This document shows positions 16,629 through 25,320 of a stretch of 39,540 bases of DNA, one piece after another. The notes beneath the pieces are model-generated. The model was not told the DNA's origin and ran no database searches. It saw only the letters and a list, made by a program, of their open reading frames with translations. How positions within the stretch are numbered: position 1 is the first letter of the stretch; the number at the start of each line of letters is the position of its first letter. Source of the stretch: a virus; IMG/VR virus record IMGVR_UViG_3300025293_000011, positions 1-39,540 of that record. The stretch is one strand, 5' to 3'. Both the position numbers and the translations under genes were made by a program.

Positions 16629-19066
16629 CAGGGCCCCATTTCTTCGATGTCGGCGAAAAAGCCGAGGACAGTCATCGGGGCACCGCCTTGCGGTGTGAAA
16701 CGCAACCTCACGTCGTTGCAGGTGCCGGAAACCACGTCGGTCAGGATCGTGGCGTTGTCGGTGACCGCGGCATCGGACAGGACCGTGCGCCGGACCAGTG
16801 GTTTCGCCGGACCGATGTTCACCGCTCCCCTGGCGTCACGTTCCGCAGCCTGAACCAAGCCGCCGGCCGTTTTGTAGATGGCGACTGCCGCGTTATGCAG
16901 CCGGCGGCCACGGCCGCGCGCGTCACCATCCCGCGCCGGCGCGGTGATTGGCAGCGTCTCGGCGAAGTGGGTCGGGTCGAAGAGCCCCAGTGCAACGGTG
17001 GACGCGGCATAGGCGAGCTCGACATCCCCGTTTGCATCAGAAGTCAGATCTGCCTCGTCGCCGATATCGGTCCACGCGCGCAGCTCGGTGAGCGGAAGAT
17101 GTGTGGCCGAAAACGCGGTGCGCGCCGGATCGGCCTCGACCTCGAGCGCGCAGAACAGGTGCGTGCTGTCGGTCAGCACCTCGACCAGGCGGCGGGTGGA
17201 GCCGGCGATCGTCCGTTCGACCACCATGCTGACCTGGTCGGCGGTGCCGTCGGCGTTCGGGCTGACGCTCAGATCGAGGACGCGCCCGCCGGCAACCGGA
17301 ACGACCGCCCAGCCCAGGACGTCCTGGTCGGGATCGAACACCATGGCGATCAGGTCGCCCCCGTCGGTGCGCATCCATGCCGTGCGCAGGGGCGCGCTCT
17401 GCCACACGATTTGAACGATGCCACGCGCGCCCAGGTGGGCCGCCGGCAAGGACAGCTCGATCGGCCGGGATCCGTCTTCCTCGAAGCTGTATAGGATCCG
17501 GTTCACGCGGGCATTGTCGCGCGAAATGTAGATCGGATCCCCGAACGCCAGGATGGGCGACGTATCCGCGACCCCGTCATTGGCGACCAGCTCGGTGTCG
17601 AACGTGGTCGGACCGATGGCTTCGCCCGACACGCTGGAAAAAACGCGCCACACTTCGCCCAGGGCGCCGATGAAAAGTCCCCGCCGGGCCCGCTGCAGCC
17701 AGAAAAGGCGGTTTTTCCGGCCGTCACTTTCCAGCTCGAAGGCGAAGCTCGCGTCGGCCTCGCTGCCTGGCAGGAAATCCTCGAAGGCGTTCTGCGTCGA
17801 CGCCCAGACCGTGCGCGGCTCGTCGGGCGACGAAATCGCGAACAGGCGACGCTCGTAAAGCGTGATCGCGCGCGGGTACCCGTAATCATCGGACCAGGCG
17901 CTCTCGGACCAGCGATAGCTGGGATCGTCGATGCAGGGCTGGGGGATGGTCCGCAGGACCTCGGCCTTGGCCTGGTTGGCGCTCAGAACCTCGGTGACGC
18001 GGAACACGCCCTCGAGGGTCGAGACAAATCGATATTTCGTCCCCTTCGACGCGTCGGTTCGCCGGGTGCCGGCTTCGTGGGTCGGCGGGTTGATCCCCGA
18101 ATGATTGCCCTCGACCAGCTCGTAGATCTTGTCGTCATAGGTGACCAGGTCGCCGTCCCGGGCGTTGTCGTCGTTGCCCACCCACAGGGGCACGTTGGAA
18201 AAGTCGGTGGGCCGGATCAGGAAGACGCTGCCGACATGGCTGTCGCGGAAGACGTCGCCCACGGCCGTCAGATCGATATTGCCCTCTGAAGCCGTCGCGT
18301 ACTCATAGCGCCACCGGGCGGTGTAGATCGGATCGGTTCCCCAGCTGTAATCCTGCTCGCCGGACGTATGCGTGGGCGGGGTCGGCCCGACGGCCCCGGC
18401 ACTCAGTGCGCCGGCATCCACCCGAACGCCGAGAAAGGTGTAGACGCGGCCGTTGTGGCGGCACAGATCTCCGATCGTCAGTGTCTGCTCGGCCGTTTCG
18501 TCGCCGGTCGGCGGGCTACCAGTCCACAGGACGACGCTGCCGGAGACGGCGCTGCACTGGATCGTCTTGGCTTCGTCCAGGTTCTGGACACGGAAGGGTC
18601 CGCTCCGGAAATCGACCGCCGCAATCGTCCAGTCGTCCAGGGCCAGTCGGCTGATCTTGTGCATCGGCTGCCGACCGTCGACCACGTAGATCACATCGCC
18701 ATCTTGCGCGGTATCGAGGTTTGCCAGGTCCGTCTCGAGATACGGCGTCTCGAGCTCGAACGGCGCACCGTCCTTCTCGACGACGGATCCGTAGCGCCAG
18801 ATCCGCATGACCCCGTCCGTGAATTCCAACTCGACCGCGTCGTTCAGGGCGAATTCGAACGGGATCCGCCGGGCTTTCAGATCTTGCCGGGTGCTGCCCT
18901 GGTAGATCGAGCCCGGCGCCCGGGTGAACGCACCCTGGCGCAGCGGGATGAAGCCCCGACAGGCTGCCATGCCGGTCTTGAACCGCTGGAAATCATCCCG
19001 CGCGAAGAGCAACGGGTCGATCTCGCCGCCGGAAAAGGTGTTCTGGACAACGCGCGCCCGGGTCAT
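16628..19066 (-). CDS. Tail tubular protein B (nozzle, T7 gp12-like)
   Basis: An 812-aa, beta-rich protein. It starts with a motif typical of podoviral nozzle proteins (NTFSGGEIDPLLFARDDFQR, then CRGFIPLRQGAFTRAPGS), followed by a long domain of short strands. In T7-like virions six copies form the lower tail tube and hold the fibres. ATG 19066 was chosen because it overlaps the tail tubular A stop as ATGA; an in-frame start 15 bases upstream exists. It is followed directly by the internal protein genes. Confidence 0.85.
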   Translation of the reverse strand: MTRARVVQNTFSGGEIDPLLFARDDFQRFKTGMAACRGFIPLRQGAFTRAPGSIYQGSTRQDLKARRIPFEFALNDAVELEFTDGVMRIWRYGSVVEKDGAPFELETPYLETDLANLDTAQDGDVIYVVDGRQPMHKISRLALDDWTIAAVDFRSGPFRVQNLDEAKTIQCSAVSGSVVLWTGSPPTGDETAEQTLTIGDLCRHNGRVYTFLGVRVDAGALSAGAVGPTPPTHTSGEQDYSWGTDPIYTARWRYEYATASEGNIDLTAVGDVFRDSHVGSVFLIRPTDFSNVPLWVGNDDNARDGDLVTYDDKIYELVEGNHSGINPPTHEAGTRRTDASKGTKYRFVSTLEGVFRVTEVLSANQAKAEVLRTIPQPCIDDPSYRWSESAWSDDYGYPRAITLYERRLFAISSPDEPRTVWASTQNAFEDFLPGSEADASFAFELESDGRKNRLFWLQRARRGLFIGALGEVWRVFSSVSGEAIGPTTFDTELVANDGVADTSPILAFGDPIYISRDNARVNRILYSFEEDGSRPIELSLPAAHLGARGIVQIVWQSAPLRTAWMRTDGGDLIAMVFDPDQDVLGWAVVPVAGGRVLDLSVSPNADGTADQVSMVVERTIAGSTRRLVEVLTDSTHLFCALEVEADPARTAFSATHLPLTELRAWTDIGDEADLTSDANGDVELAYAASTVALGLFDPTHFAETLPITAPARDGDARGRGRRLHNAAVAIYKTAGGLVQAAERDARGAVNIGPAKPLVRRTVLSDAAVTDNATILTDVVSGTCNDVRLRFTPQGGAPMTVLGFFADIEEMGP

Positions 19067-19647
19067 TTGCGCGCCTCGCATACCCAGTCACCGTCGGGCA
19101 TGGCCCCGTCGATCGCGTGGTGCGACGCGCTGTGGCTGTCGTGACGCTTGGCTGCTGCCAGCAGATCGTTCAGCTCGACGCGCAGATCCGCGCGCTTGGT
19201 GCGCGACCCGACGAATTTCGGCGACAGCAGGACCGCCATCTGGGACGCGATCGCCGTCTGCAGGAACGCGGGCAACTCGGCCTCGATCTCGATGCGGCGG
19301 GTGTAGATCACCGAAAGCCCGCCGTCCTGCTCGGCCCGCAGGATCTTGCCATCCTTGCGCCACGCCCCCGTAGCGATGACGCGTCGCAGGGTCAGGCAGT
19401 CGGACGGCAGGACGTAGGCCACCGGTAAATCGGGGTCCTGCGTCGGCGCCGAAGAGACCGGCAGGCTGGCGAAGGCCCGGGCGTCCGACCAGTCGTAGTG
19501 TTCCAGTACCATGTCGCGCGCCTTCGGGTAGACCTGGGCCGCTTTCGCCGCTTCCGAGCTGTCATCGCCGAACGACGAAATCTCGGCCTTCTCCATGAAG
19601 TCGAAGGCCTGGGCGACGATGGTGCTGGTGGCGATATCGACGGTCAC
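19063..19647 (-). CDS. Tail tubular protein A (adaptor, T7 gp11-like)
   Basis: A 194-aa protein with the segment AAQVYPKARDMVLEHYDWSD near residues 36-55, the hallmark of the T7 gp11-type gatekeeper that joins portal and nozzle. PVAYVLPSDCLTLRRV follows, also usual in the family. The start is GTG 19647, preceded by GAGGGGCGCGC. It lies between the capsid module and tail tubular protein B, the T7 order. Confidence 0.85.
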   Translation of the reverse strand: MTVDIATSTIVAQAFDFMEKAEISSFGDDSSEAAKAAQVYPKARDMVLEHYDWSDARAFASLPVSSAPTQDPDLPVAYVLPSDCLTLRRVIATGAWRKDGKILRAEQDGGLSVIYTRRIEIEAELPAFLQTAIASQMAVLLSPKFVGSRTKRADLRVELNDLLAAAKRHDSHSASHHAIDGAMPDGDWVCEARK

Positions 19648-19700
19648 GCGCGCCCCTCGGGGTCAGGCGCAGCCCGGGCAGGTGGCCCGGGCCACGTGTC

Positions 19701-20159
19701 TCAGGGGGCCAGGTAGGCGATGCGGAACGGCATCGATCCGGCGCCGGTGGCGTCGGCTTCGGCGTGCGCCCAGATCTCCACATGGCCGCCGGGATCCTTC
19801 GCCAGGCCCAGCACTTCCCAGATCATCTTGCCGTGCGCGGCGTCACCGAACGCAACGGGCGTGACGATGTTCTCGGTCGCCTTGGTCTGGTCGACCAGGG
19901 CGTCGGTATCGGTTTCTGTCCCGATCACGACCTGGGCGAAGCCCCAGTTCTCGACATCGAAGGCGGTGTCGTCGTGCAGCAGGGCCGTCGACGGGATCGA
20001 CGCGAGGTGGAACTTCGACCCGTTCAGGTCGTCGGACGCGTTGGCGACGGTACCGGTGGCGACGATCAGCCGGCCGCGGGCCTTCTGGGGATCGGCCGGG
20101 ACGGAGCCCGGCGACATGGGATCGTGGATCAGGTCGGAGCTTTTGTTTGCGACGGGCAT
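19701..20159 (-). CDS. Putative virion protein next to the major capsid gene
   Basis: A 152-aa protein, beta-rich and without membrane segments. Its middle has LASIPSTALLHDDTAFDVENWGF and its end reads MPFRIAYLAP. It directly follows the major capsid gene and has a perfect AAAGGAGG ribosome site, so it is likely made in large amounts. Decoration protein or minor head protein is a guess from position; no family is recognised. Confidence 0.72.
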   Translation of the reverse strand: MPVANKSSDLIHDPMSPGSVPADPQKARGRLIVATGTVANASDDLNGSKFHLASIPSTALLHDDTAFDVENWGFAQVVIGTETDTDALVDQTKATENIVTPVAFGDAAHGKMIWEVLGLAKDPGGHVEIWAHAEADATGAGSMPFRIAYLAP

Positions 20160-20194
20160 GTCGTGCCCTCCTTTCAGCTGTCAGGAGGGGTCGC

Positions 20195-20220
20195 CCAGCG
20201 GGTGCCAGGCGACCCGCTGG
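20195..20220 (-). terminator. Hairpin after the major capsid gene
   Basis: Perfect 9-base arms (CCAGCGGGT and ACCCGCTGG) with an 8-base loop lie just downstream of the capsid stop codon. No T tract follows, so it may be a partial terminator or an mRNA-stabilising structure that sets the ratio of capsid to downstream proteins. Confidence 0.45.
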
Positions 20221-20223
20221 ATA

Positions 20224-21168
20224 TCACTCGGCGCAGCGGATGACCCGCACGCCGCCGTCCTGCACGCGGCCGGCGGCCGGGTAGCAGTCGACATGCGCGT
20301 AGGGCAGGTTCTTGGCGGCCGTGTCGTTCCACATGTCGCCCTCGACGTCCTGCCAGAAGCCACAGACGATCTCGGACTTCAGCCAGATCGGGCACAGCCG
20401 GTAGCCGTTCGGATCCTTGGGCAGGCGGTTGGTGAAGAGCCAGTTGATGCCCAGCAGCTTGCCCGGCTTGCCCTCGCGGATGTTCTCGACCTCGAACGGG
20501 TTCAGCGACGTCTTGGTCTCGATCGCCAGGTTGATCAGGTCGGTTTTCTGCTTGGGCGTGATCAGGCCGTAGACCTCTTCGTCGGTCTCGAGACCGAAAT
20601 CCTCGAGCTCCATGCCTTCGGTGGCGCCCCGCAGCTTGCCGGTCGTCAAGCCCGTATGGGTTCCGCCCACGTCGAAATCGGATGCGATGTAGTTCGCGGC
20701 CGGCAGCGACACGGTGCTGGTGGGCGTCTTGCCTTCGTAGACCGGGCCCAGGATGCCGCCGCCATACAGGCGGTACTCGCCGTTCGGGGCCTTCTCGATG
20801 CCGAGGATCGTGTCGAAGACGCCGCGCTCGACGGCCTTCAGGTGCGCGGTGATCAGCTGCGAGCTCGGATCCTGCGACTGGTCGAACTTTTCTTCCTTGG
20901 TGATGTATTGCCCGCTCTCGATGACGCCCGGGCGGACCAGCCAGCGGCGCGACCGCTTCGGCGGGTTCTCGGGATTGCGGCGCCCGTAATCCTCGCCGCG
21001 CAGGTAGTCGATCTCGTTGATCAGATCGGCCATGTCCTGCGCTTCGCCGGTGCAGGTGACGGTCGTGACGGCCGCGCGCAGCGGGTTCGACATCTGCTGC
21101 GCCGTCATCTTGATGTTGTTCCGGAAGGTCAGCTTGTGATGCGGCTCGACCAATTGACGATAGGACAT
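20224..21168 (-). CDS. Major capsid protein
   Basis: A 314-aa protein. The N-terminus (SYRQLVEPHHKLTFRNNIKM) and the arrangement that follows resemble the podoviral phage capsid protein family with HK97-type fold. Supporting segments are RRWLVRPGVIESGQYITKEE near 75-95, SSQLITAHLKAVERGVFDTI near 103-122, and a C-terminal part with CPIWLKSEIVCGFWQDVEGD. It follows the scaffold gene, as in T7-like head modules. ATG 21168 has a GAGGGG site 6 bases upstream. A 200-base structured leader precedes it, the only long gap in the head module. Confidence 0.88.
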   Translation of the reverse strand: MSYRQLVEPHHKLTFRNNIKMTAQQMSNPLRAAVTTVTCTGEAQDMADLINEIDYLRGEDYGRRNPENPPKRSRRWLVRPGVIESGQYITKEEKFDQSQDPSSQLITAHLKAVERGVFDTILGIEKAPNGEYRLYGGGILGPVYEGKTPTSTVSLPAANYIASDFDVGGTHTGLTTGKLRGATEGMELEDFGLETDEEVYGLITPKQKTDLINLAIETKTSLNPFEVENIREGKPGKLLGINWLFTNRLPKDPNGYRLCPIWLKSEIVCGFWQDVEGDMWNDTAAKNLPYAHVDCYPAAGRVQDGGVRVIRCAE

Positions 21169-21369
21169 GCCCTACCCCTCTCGAAAAATCATGTGTGTGA
21201 GTTTTCGGAGGGGTTGCCCGGCAACCGGACCCGCCCTGACCGTATCGTGGCCTGACCGCCGGACCTTATCCGGAGCAGAAGGACCCGACGCACGGGTTGC
21301 CCTTCAAACGAAACATGGCCGCAAATCTAGCGGCCATGTCAAGAACTTTCCGAAATATGGTGGCTTTCG
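21169..21369 (-). promoter_or_regulatory. Structured leader of the major capsid gene
   Basis: This is the only long non-coding gap within the head and tail operon. Besides the terminator-like hairpin at 21313-21339, it has the inverted repeats CCGGA/TCCGG (21259-21273), GGTTGCC/GGCAACC (21212-21226) and CGAAAA/TTTTCG close to the capsid ribosome site. No convincing -35/-10 pair is seen. It probably sets the capsid mRNA level by attenuation, processing or stability. Confidence 0.45.
21313..21339 (-). terminator. Terminator-like hairpin between scaffold and capsid genes
   Basis: On the minus strand, ACATGGCCGC and GCGGCCATGT form a perfect 10-bp stem with a 7-base loop, followed by TTTCGTTTG. 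The shape fits an intrinsic terminator reading leftward just after the scaffold gene. As the capsid lies downstream, it can only be partly effective or overcome by antitermination. Confidence 0.55.
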
Positions 21370-22398
21370 CTATTTCGCAGCGAGCTTCGACAGCTCGGTG
21401 TAGCGCTTGTGCAACCGGTCGAAATCGTGCCCGGGCTGGCCGGTCCGCTTCGCCTTGATCGCCTTCTGGTAGTCGCTGTCGGGCTTCATCATGGCCTCGA
21501 GCTCCGCACGCGCGTCCGCCGGCGTCGTGCCCAGCGTGGATCCGCCGTTACGAAGCCCCGCTGCGCTGTCGTCACCCATCATCTGGCCGATGGCCGCGAA
21601 CATCTTGATGGTGTTGGCGTCGCCGGTCTTGGCCGCCAGGACGCCCGACAATGCGGAAATGGCGTCGCCGTCCAGCCCGGCCTCGGCCGCGATCGCGCTG
21701 GCCGCCTGCTGCGCCTGGGCGACTTTCGCGCTGTATTGGTCGCCCCAATCGGATTGCAGCGCTTCCTGCAGCTTGGTGTTGGCCAGGCTCGCCTCGGTCT
21801 CGGCATCACCCAGCATCTTGGCCATGTGCCCGGCGAAAAGCTCGGTCATCCCCGCCATCTGGGCTTGCGTCATGCCGAGCTCGTGGGCCTTTGTTCGCGC
21901 CACGCCCTCGAGCTGTTCATCCCAAGGCTGATCCTTCGGCCAGCTCTCTGGCTTGGCGATGTCATACTTGTCGGCCGCCTCGGGGATCCCGAACACGTCA
22001 CCGTTGGCTTTCAGCCACTCGGCCACGTCCTGCCCCTCCTTGGGACGGTCCATCAGCTGATCGGCGGGCTTGCCCAGGCGCTTCTCGGCGTTGCTGTAGA
22101 AATCCGCCAGCTTCCCGATCGCCTCGACGGGATCGTCGACGGTCAGGCCTTTCGCCTGCAGCATCTGCCGGGTCTGGTCGTTGAACCGGTCGCCCTTCCA
22201 CCAAGGCGCCGCGCCGCCATCGCCGCCGCTCCCGCCCGCCCCTTCGCCACCGGTTCCGCCGTCGCCGCCCGTCCCTTCGCCGCCAGTACCACCGTCGCCG
22301 CCTTCGCCGCCGGCACCGCCGCCGGATCCGCCTTCGCCTTCGCCCTCGCGCAGGATCTCGCGCCAGCCGGGCCGCCCCAAAAAGCGATCAATCGTCAT
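21370..22398 (-). CDS. Capsid scaffolding protein
   Basis: A 342-aa protein. Residues 18-65 are a low-complexity Gly/Glu/Asp linker built from GG(E/D)GG-type repeats. A helical body with coiled-coil character follows (LGDAETEASLANTKLQEALQ, AQAQQAASAIAAEAGL), and the end is basic (LHKRYTELSKLAAK). Position just before the capsid gene, high helix content and a basic C-terminus are the usual features of podoviral scaffolding (head assembly) proteins. ATG 22398 follows AAGGAG. It overlaps the upstream gene by 11 bases. Confidence 0.85.
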   Translation of the reverse strand: MTIDRFLGRPGWREILREGEGEGGSGGGAGGEGGDGGTGGEGTGGDGGTGGEGAGGSGGDGGAAPWWKGDRFNDQTRQMLQAKGLTVDDPVEAIGKLADFYSNAEKRLGKPADQLMDRPKEGQDVAEWLKANGDVFGIPEAADKYDIAKPESWPKDQPWDEQLEGVARTKAHELGMTQAQMAGMTELFAGHMAKMLGDAETEASLANTKLQEALQSDWGDQYSAKVAQAQQAASAIAAEAGLDGDAISALSGVLAAKTGDANTIKMFAAIGQMMGDDSAAGLRNGGSTLGTTPADARAELEAMMKPDSDYQKAIKAKRTGQPGHDFDRLHKRYTELSKLAAK

Positions 22399-22711
22399 AT
22401 CTCTGCTCCTTCAGCATGTTCTGGATGTCGGTTTGCGTGACGTTGCCGGCCGACAGAAGCTGCACGGCCAGGTCGCGCCGGCCGGCCTCGTAGGCCAGGC
22501 GGTAGGGGTCGATCGGCGCCGGCGACGGAAAGCCTTGGTCCACCTGGACCGGCTGCGTCACCATCAGGCCGCCGTGGACGATCAGGTCGCCCATCAGCTC
22601 TTCGTCGCGGGCGAAGGCCCGGCTCCACCGCGCGGCAAAGCCGGTCGCCGCTTCGGGCACGTGCTGCGGAAAGATCGACCGCAGCACGGCCAGGGGGTTG
22701 GAAATTTTCAC
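22388..22711 (-). CDS. Small conserved head-module protein, function unknown
   Basis: A 107-aa protein from GTG 22711, which overlaps the upstream stop as GTGA. It has an FPQHVPEAATGFAARW segment and a C-terminal VTQTDIQNMLKEQRYDD helix. It lies between portal and scaffold, and this place in T7-like genomes often holds small head genes. No family is named. An upstream in-frame start would add ten residues but breaks the overlap pattern. Confidence 0.68.
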   Translation of the reverse strand: MKISNPLAVLRSIFPQHVPEAATGFAARWSRAFARDEELMGDLIVHGGLMVTQPVQVDQGFPSPAPIDPYRLAYEAGRRDLAVQLLSAGNVTQTDIQNMLKEQRYDD

Positions 22712-22965
22712 GGGTGTTCCCCCGTGATGATCTGCCAACAAGGCGCATCAAGTTCACCAACCGGGACGCGCTCGATCGGCATACCCATGAACTTCGGCCC
22801 GAGTTCTGGAATAGTATGGTCGCTTGAAGCGGCCACAGAACTATCCAGCGACATTTGCCGCATCAGAATGGGGTAAGCGTCCTGCGTAATCTTTAGCTTC
22901 TGAAACTTGTATCCCTCTTCGGCCAGCCGAGAGTATTCAGCCTTTATCTGATCAATCATTGACAT
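22708..22965 (-). CDS. Small AT-richer protein between portal and scaffold
   Basis: An 85-aa soluble protein (MSMIDQIKAEYSRLAEEGYK at the start) with lower GC and different codon choice from both neighbours. It overlaps the portal stop by one base (TGATG) and its downstream gene by GTGA, so it is translated with the head genes. The unusual composition suggests a recent insertion (moron) that was fitted exactly into the operon. Function unknown. Confidence 0.68.
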   Translation of the reverse strand: MSMIDQIKAEYSRLAEEGYKFQKLKITQDAYPILMRQMSLDSSVAASSDHTIPELGPKFMGMPIERVPVGELDAPCWQIITGEHP

Positions 22966-24614
22966 CAGCCGCCCTCCCCGCCCTGCATGGCCGCGCCAGC
23001 CTGCGCCATGTCGCGCAGGGCGGCCCCACCATCCTTGGCCATCTGCGTCGCCTGCAACGCGGCCATCTGCTCTTCGCGCTCACGGGCGCGCGCCGCCGCG
23101 ACTTCGCGCGGTAACAGAAGGCGCTGCGGCAGCGACGGGCTGGCCTCGTGCAGGACCTCGGCGTAATCGTCGGCGCTGATCCGGTCCATGAGCTCGGGCT
23201 TCACCTGCGCCAGCGGCAGAAGGTCCCCCAGGATATACCGCCGCACCGAAGACGCTTCCGATGCTTTTAGCGCGAGGGCAGTCTGCGACGTGTAATGCAC
23301 CTGCAGCGGAACATCACTGGGCGTACCCTCGGGCGCCGGGTCGATCTGCCCCGCGCGCAGCAGCATCCGGAACCGCCGCTCGAATTTCGGCGCGGCATAT
23401 TCCTCCATGATCCGGTCGGCATGCGGCGCCCAGTTGCGCAGGCGCGCTTCCTCGATGACCCGGTTCTCGTCGTCCGAAATCCCGGTGCGCCCCGTGAGGC
23501 TCATGACCGTGTAGTAGAACGCGTCCTTGATCTCTTCCTGCTTCGCGCGCTTTTCCTCGATCGTCAGCCCGATCGAGCCCGTGACGTCGTCCGACTGGAT
23601 TAGGCGCTGACCGCTGGGACTGATCGCCCCGTAGACCACCGCGCCCGGGCGGAACGTGCCGTTCAGCGGGACCGCGTCGCGATCGGGCGCGAACCTGGTC
23701 GGATCGGCCGCCCGTTGCGCTGCACGCAGGGTCGCGTCCTCCATGCGGTTGTTCACGCGGGCCGATGCCAGGGCGATGAAGCCGGGGCCCGTCCCATAGG
23801 TCATCCCGCTGTCCACGTCCCAGCGCGGGAAGTTGAACGGCATTTCGTCGTAGCCCGCGACGCGCACCAGGCTTTCCTCGACCTCGCAGGCATAGATCGA
23901 CAGCCAGCGCTTGCCCCGCGGGCCCAGGGCGCGCGGCACGAACTGGTCATTGCGCACCACGTGCTGGTAGTATGTGTGCTTCTCGGTCGATCCCTTCTCG
24001 GCGAGCTCCTGGACCTTCGGCGGCAGCGCCTTGAATTCCCGCGCGGCCTGGCGCGGGGTGAGCTTGAAGCGCCGCACGACCTCGTCCACGCGGCCGTGGA
24101 AATCGACCGACACGACCAGCTCGGCCAGGGACAGGGTCACGTCCAGGAACCGGCGATTTTCCCGGTCCATCTGGTCGTAGGTCCCGGCGTTGCCGAAGGC
24201 CGAAAGATCGGCATAGGCCTGGTAGCTCGAGGGGTAGAAGCTCGACATCGACGGGCTGAAGCTCGCCATGACCTTGGCCGTTTGCCGGTCCAGCCAGTCG
24301 GCGAAGCGCGGCCAGCGGTTCAGATCTTCGTCCGGGGTCCGCAGCCCGCCCCAGCGCGTGGCCGGGTTGGTGATGCCGGCATAGATGCCGGCCGCGAAAT
24401 TGCCGTGGGCGACCACGGGCGCACTCGACAGCGGCTTCGATAGCTCGCGCATGGACGGGCTGTCGAGGCCGAAGCCGCCCCGCTGCGGCCGGATCAGCCG
24501 GGCGATGTCCTCCCAGTCCTGCTCGTAACGGCGCCGCTCGACGATCAGCTCGCCCCAGCGGTCCATCGCGGCCCGGGCGCGCGGATCTTGCGCGATGACC
24601 TGGTCGGGCTTCAT
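22965..24614 (-). CDS. Portal (head-tail connector, T7 gp8-like)
   Basis: A 549-aa protein. The N-terminal WGELIVERRRYEQDWEDIARL, the FAAGIYAGITNPATRWGGL region, the FGNAGTYDQM segment and a C-terminal YAAPKFERRFRMLLRAG helix match the podoviral head-to-tail connector family. Twelve copies form the DNA channel at one capsid vertex and bind the terminase during packaging. The last 60 residues are a Gln/Ala-rich helical tail. It overlaps its upstream neighbour by ATGA. Confidence 0.9.
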   Translation of the reverse strand: MKPDQVIAQDPRARAAMDRWGELIVERRRYEQDWEDIARLIRPQRGGFGLDSPSMRELSKPLSSAPVVAHGNFAAGIYAGITNPATRWGGLRTPDEDLNRWPRFADWLDRQTAKVMASFSPSMSSFYPSSYQAYADLSAFGNAGTYDQMDRENRRFLDVTLSLAELVVSVDFHGRVDEVVRRFKLTPRQAAREFKALPPKVQELAEKGSTEKHTYYQHVVRNDQFVPRALGPRGKRWLSIYACEVEESLVRVAGYDEMPFNFPRWDVDSGMTYGTGPGFIALASARVNNRMEDATLRAAQRAADPTRFAPDRDAVPLNGTFRPGAVVYGAISPSGQRLIQSDDVTGSIGLTIEEKRAKQEEIKDAFYYTVMSLTGRTGISDDENRVIEEARLRNWAPHADRIMEEYAAPKFERRFRMLLRAGQIDPAPEGTPSDVPLQVHYTSQTALALKASEASSVRRYILGDLLPLAQVKPELMDRISADDYAEVLHEASPSLPQRLLLPREVAAARAREREEQMAALQATQMAKDGGAALRDMAQAGAAMQGGEGG

Positions 24615-24808
24615 GCCGGCGCCCCCAGCTGCTGGGTGGTTCGGCCCGCAGGGATCCCCACCGGGCTCGTGAGGATCGAGGACGCCCGGCTTGCGCGCGC
24701 CCGGCGCAGACGCGCCTCCATGTCACTGCCCTGCGTGGCCTCGCGGTTCGGGTTGGCCGCGATGATCTGCGGCGCGGCACTGACCTTGGGCTTGGAAAAC
24801 ATGCACAT
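24611..24808 (-). CDS. Small MCMF-type phage protein
   Basis: A 65-aa protein starting MCMFSKPK and ending in a basic helical segment with RLRRARASRASSILT. Small proteins with a Met-Cys start, Pro/Lys-rich linker and an R-x-S-S/T-I-L-T motif are common just upstream of portal genes in podoviruses, with no known function. The start follows AAAGGACCCCTGAA, and its stop overlaps the portal ATG. Confidence 0.72.
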   Translation of the reverse strand: MCMFSKPKVSAAPQIIAANPNREATQGSDMEARLRRARASRASSILTSPVGIPAGRTTQQLGAPA

Positions 24809-24809
24809 T

Positions 24810-25316
24810 TCAGGGGTCCTTTCGGTTGGTCCAGGCGAATTGAAGGAAGCGGTCGGCCCCGCCCGCGCCGAAACCGGGCAGGTTGGCCTCGAATTCGAAC
24901 CCGCAGTAAAACAGGAAATCGGGCGCTGTCGGGTGACGGTCCCAGCAACGCACCTCGACGCGATGGATCCCGGCGTCGTCGCAGAAGACGGGCATGTCGC
25001 GGCGGATCTGCACGGCCGCCGCGGCGATCGCGCGACGAAAGGTCTGGTGGCACCGGGCGAGCATTGCCGCTTGGGCGACGCCGGCCTGCCCCGTGTTGCC
25101 AAGGATCAGCAGGGCGAAGGGCTCGCCGCCCCGTCGCTGATCGCGCAGCACCAGGGACAGGATCGCGGCGGCCTGCGCCCCGCGCCAGTCCCCGAAAAGG
25201 TCAAGATGATCGGCGCCGCCCCCGCGCACCGCCTGGGCTTCCAGCCAATCGCTGTGGTCCAGCCTGGCGAAGATCGCCAGCGCGGCGTGGTTGTCGAAGG
25301 GGGCGGCCTCGATCAT
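24810..25316 (-). CDS. Small virion-module protein, possibly DUF2833/gp13-like
   Basis: A 168-aa soluble protein. It has an HSDWLEAQAVRGGGADHLDLFGDWR segment near residues 20-45, LALLILGN-type strands in the middle, and ends with LPGFGAGGADRFLQFAWTN. The layout of alternating strands and helices resembles the DUF2833 family, which includes T7 internal protein gp13, with an acetyltransferase-like fold. The match is by eye only and uncertain. It lies upstream of the portal gene. Confidence 0.6.
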   Translation of the reverse strand: MIEAAPFDNHAALAIFARLDHSDWLEAQAVRGGGADHLDLFGDWRGAQAAAILSLVLRDQRRGGEPFALLILGNTGQAGVAQAAMLARCHQTFRRAIAAAAVQIRRDMPVFCDDAGIHRVEVRCWDRHPTAPDFLFYCGFEFEANLPGFGAGGADRFLQFAWTNRKDP

Positions 25317-25320
25317 CGGA

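Noticed and set aside
19682-19695. GTGGCCCGGGCCAC palindrome before the gene at 19701-20159
   Set aside because: A perfect but loopless 14-base palindrome in GC-rich DNA with no T tract; too weak to call a terminator.
22201-22340. Regular CCGCCG-type repeats that might suggest a repeat array or CRISPR
   Set aside because: They encode the Gly/Glu/Asp linker of the scaffolding protein, have no spacers, and are codon-level low complexity.
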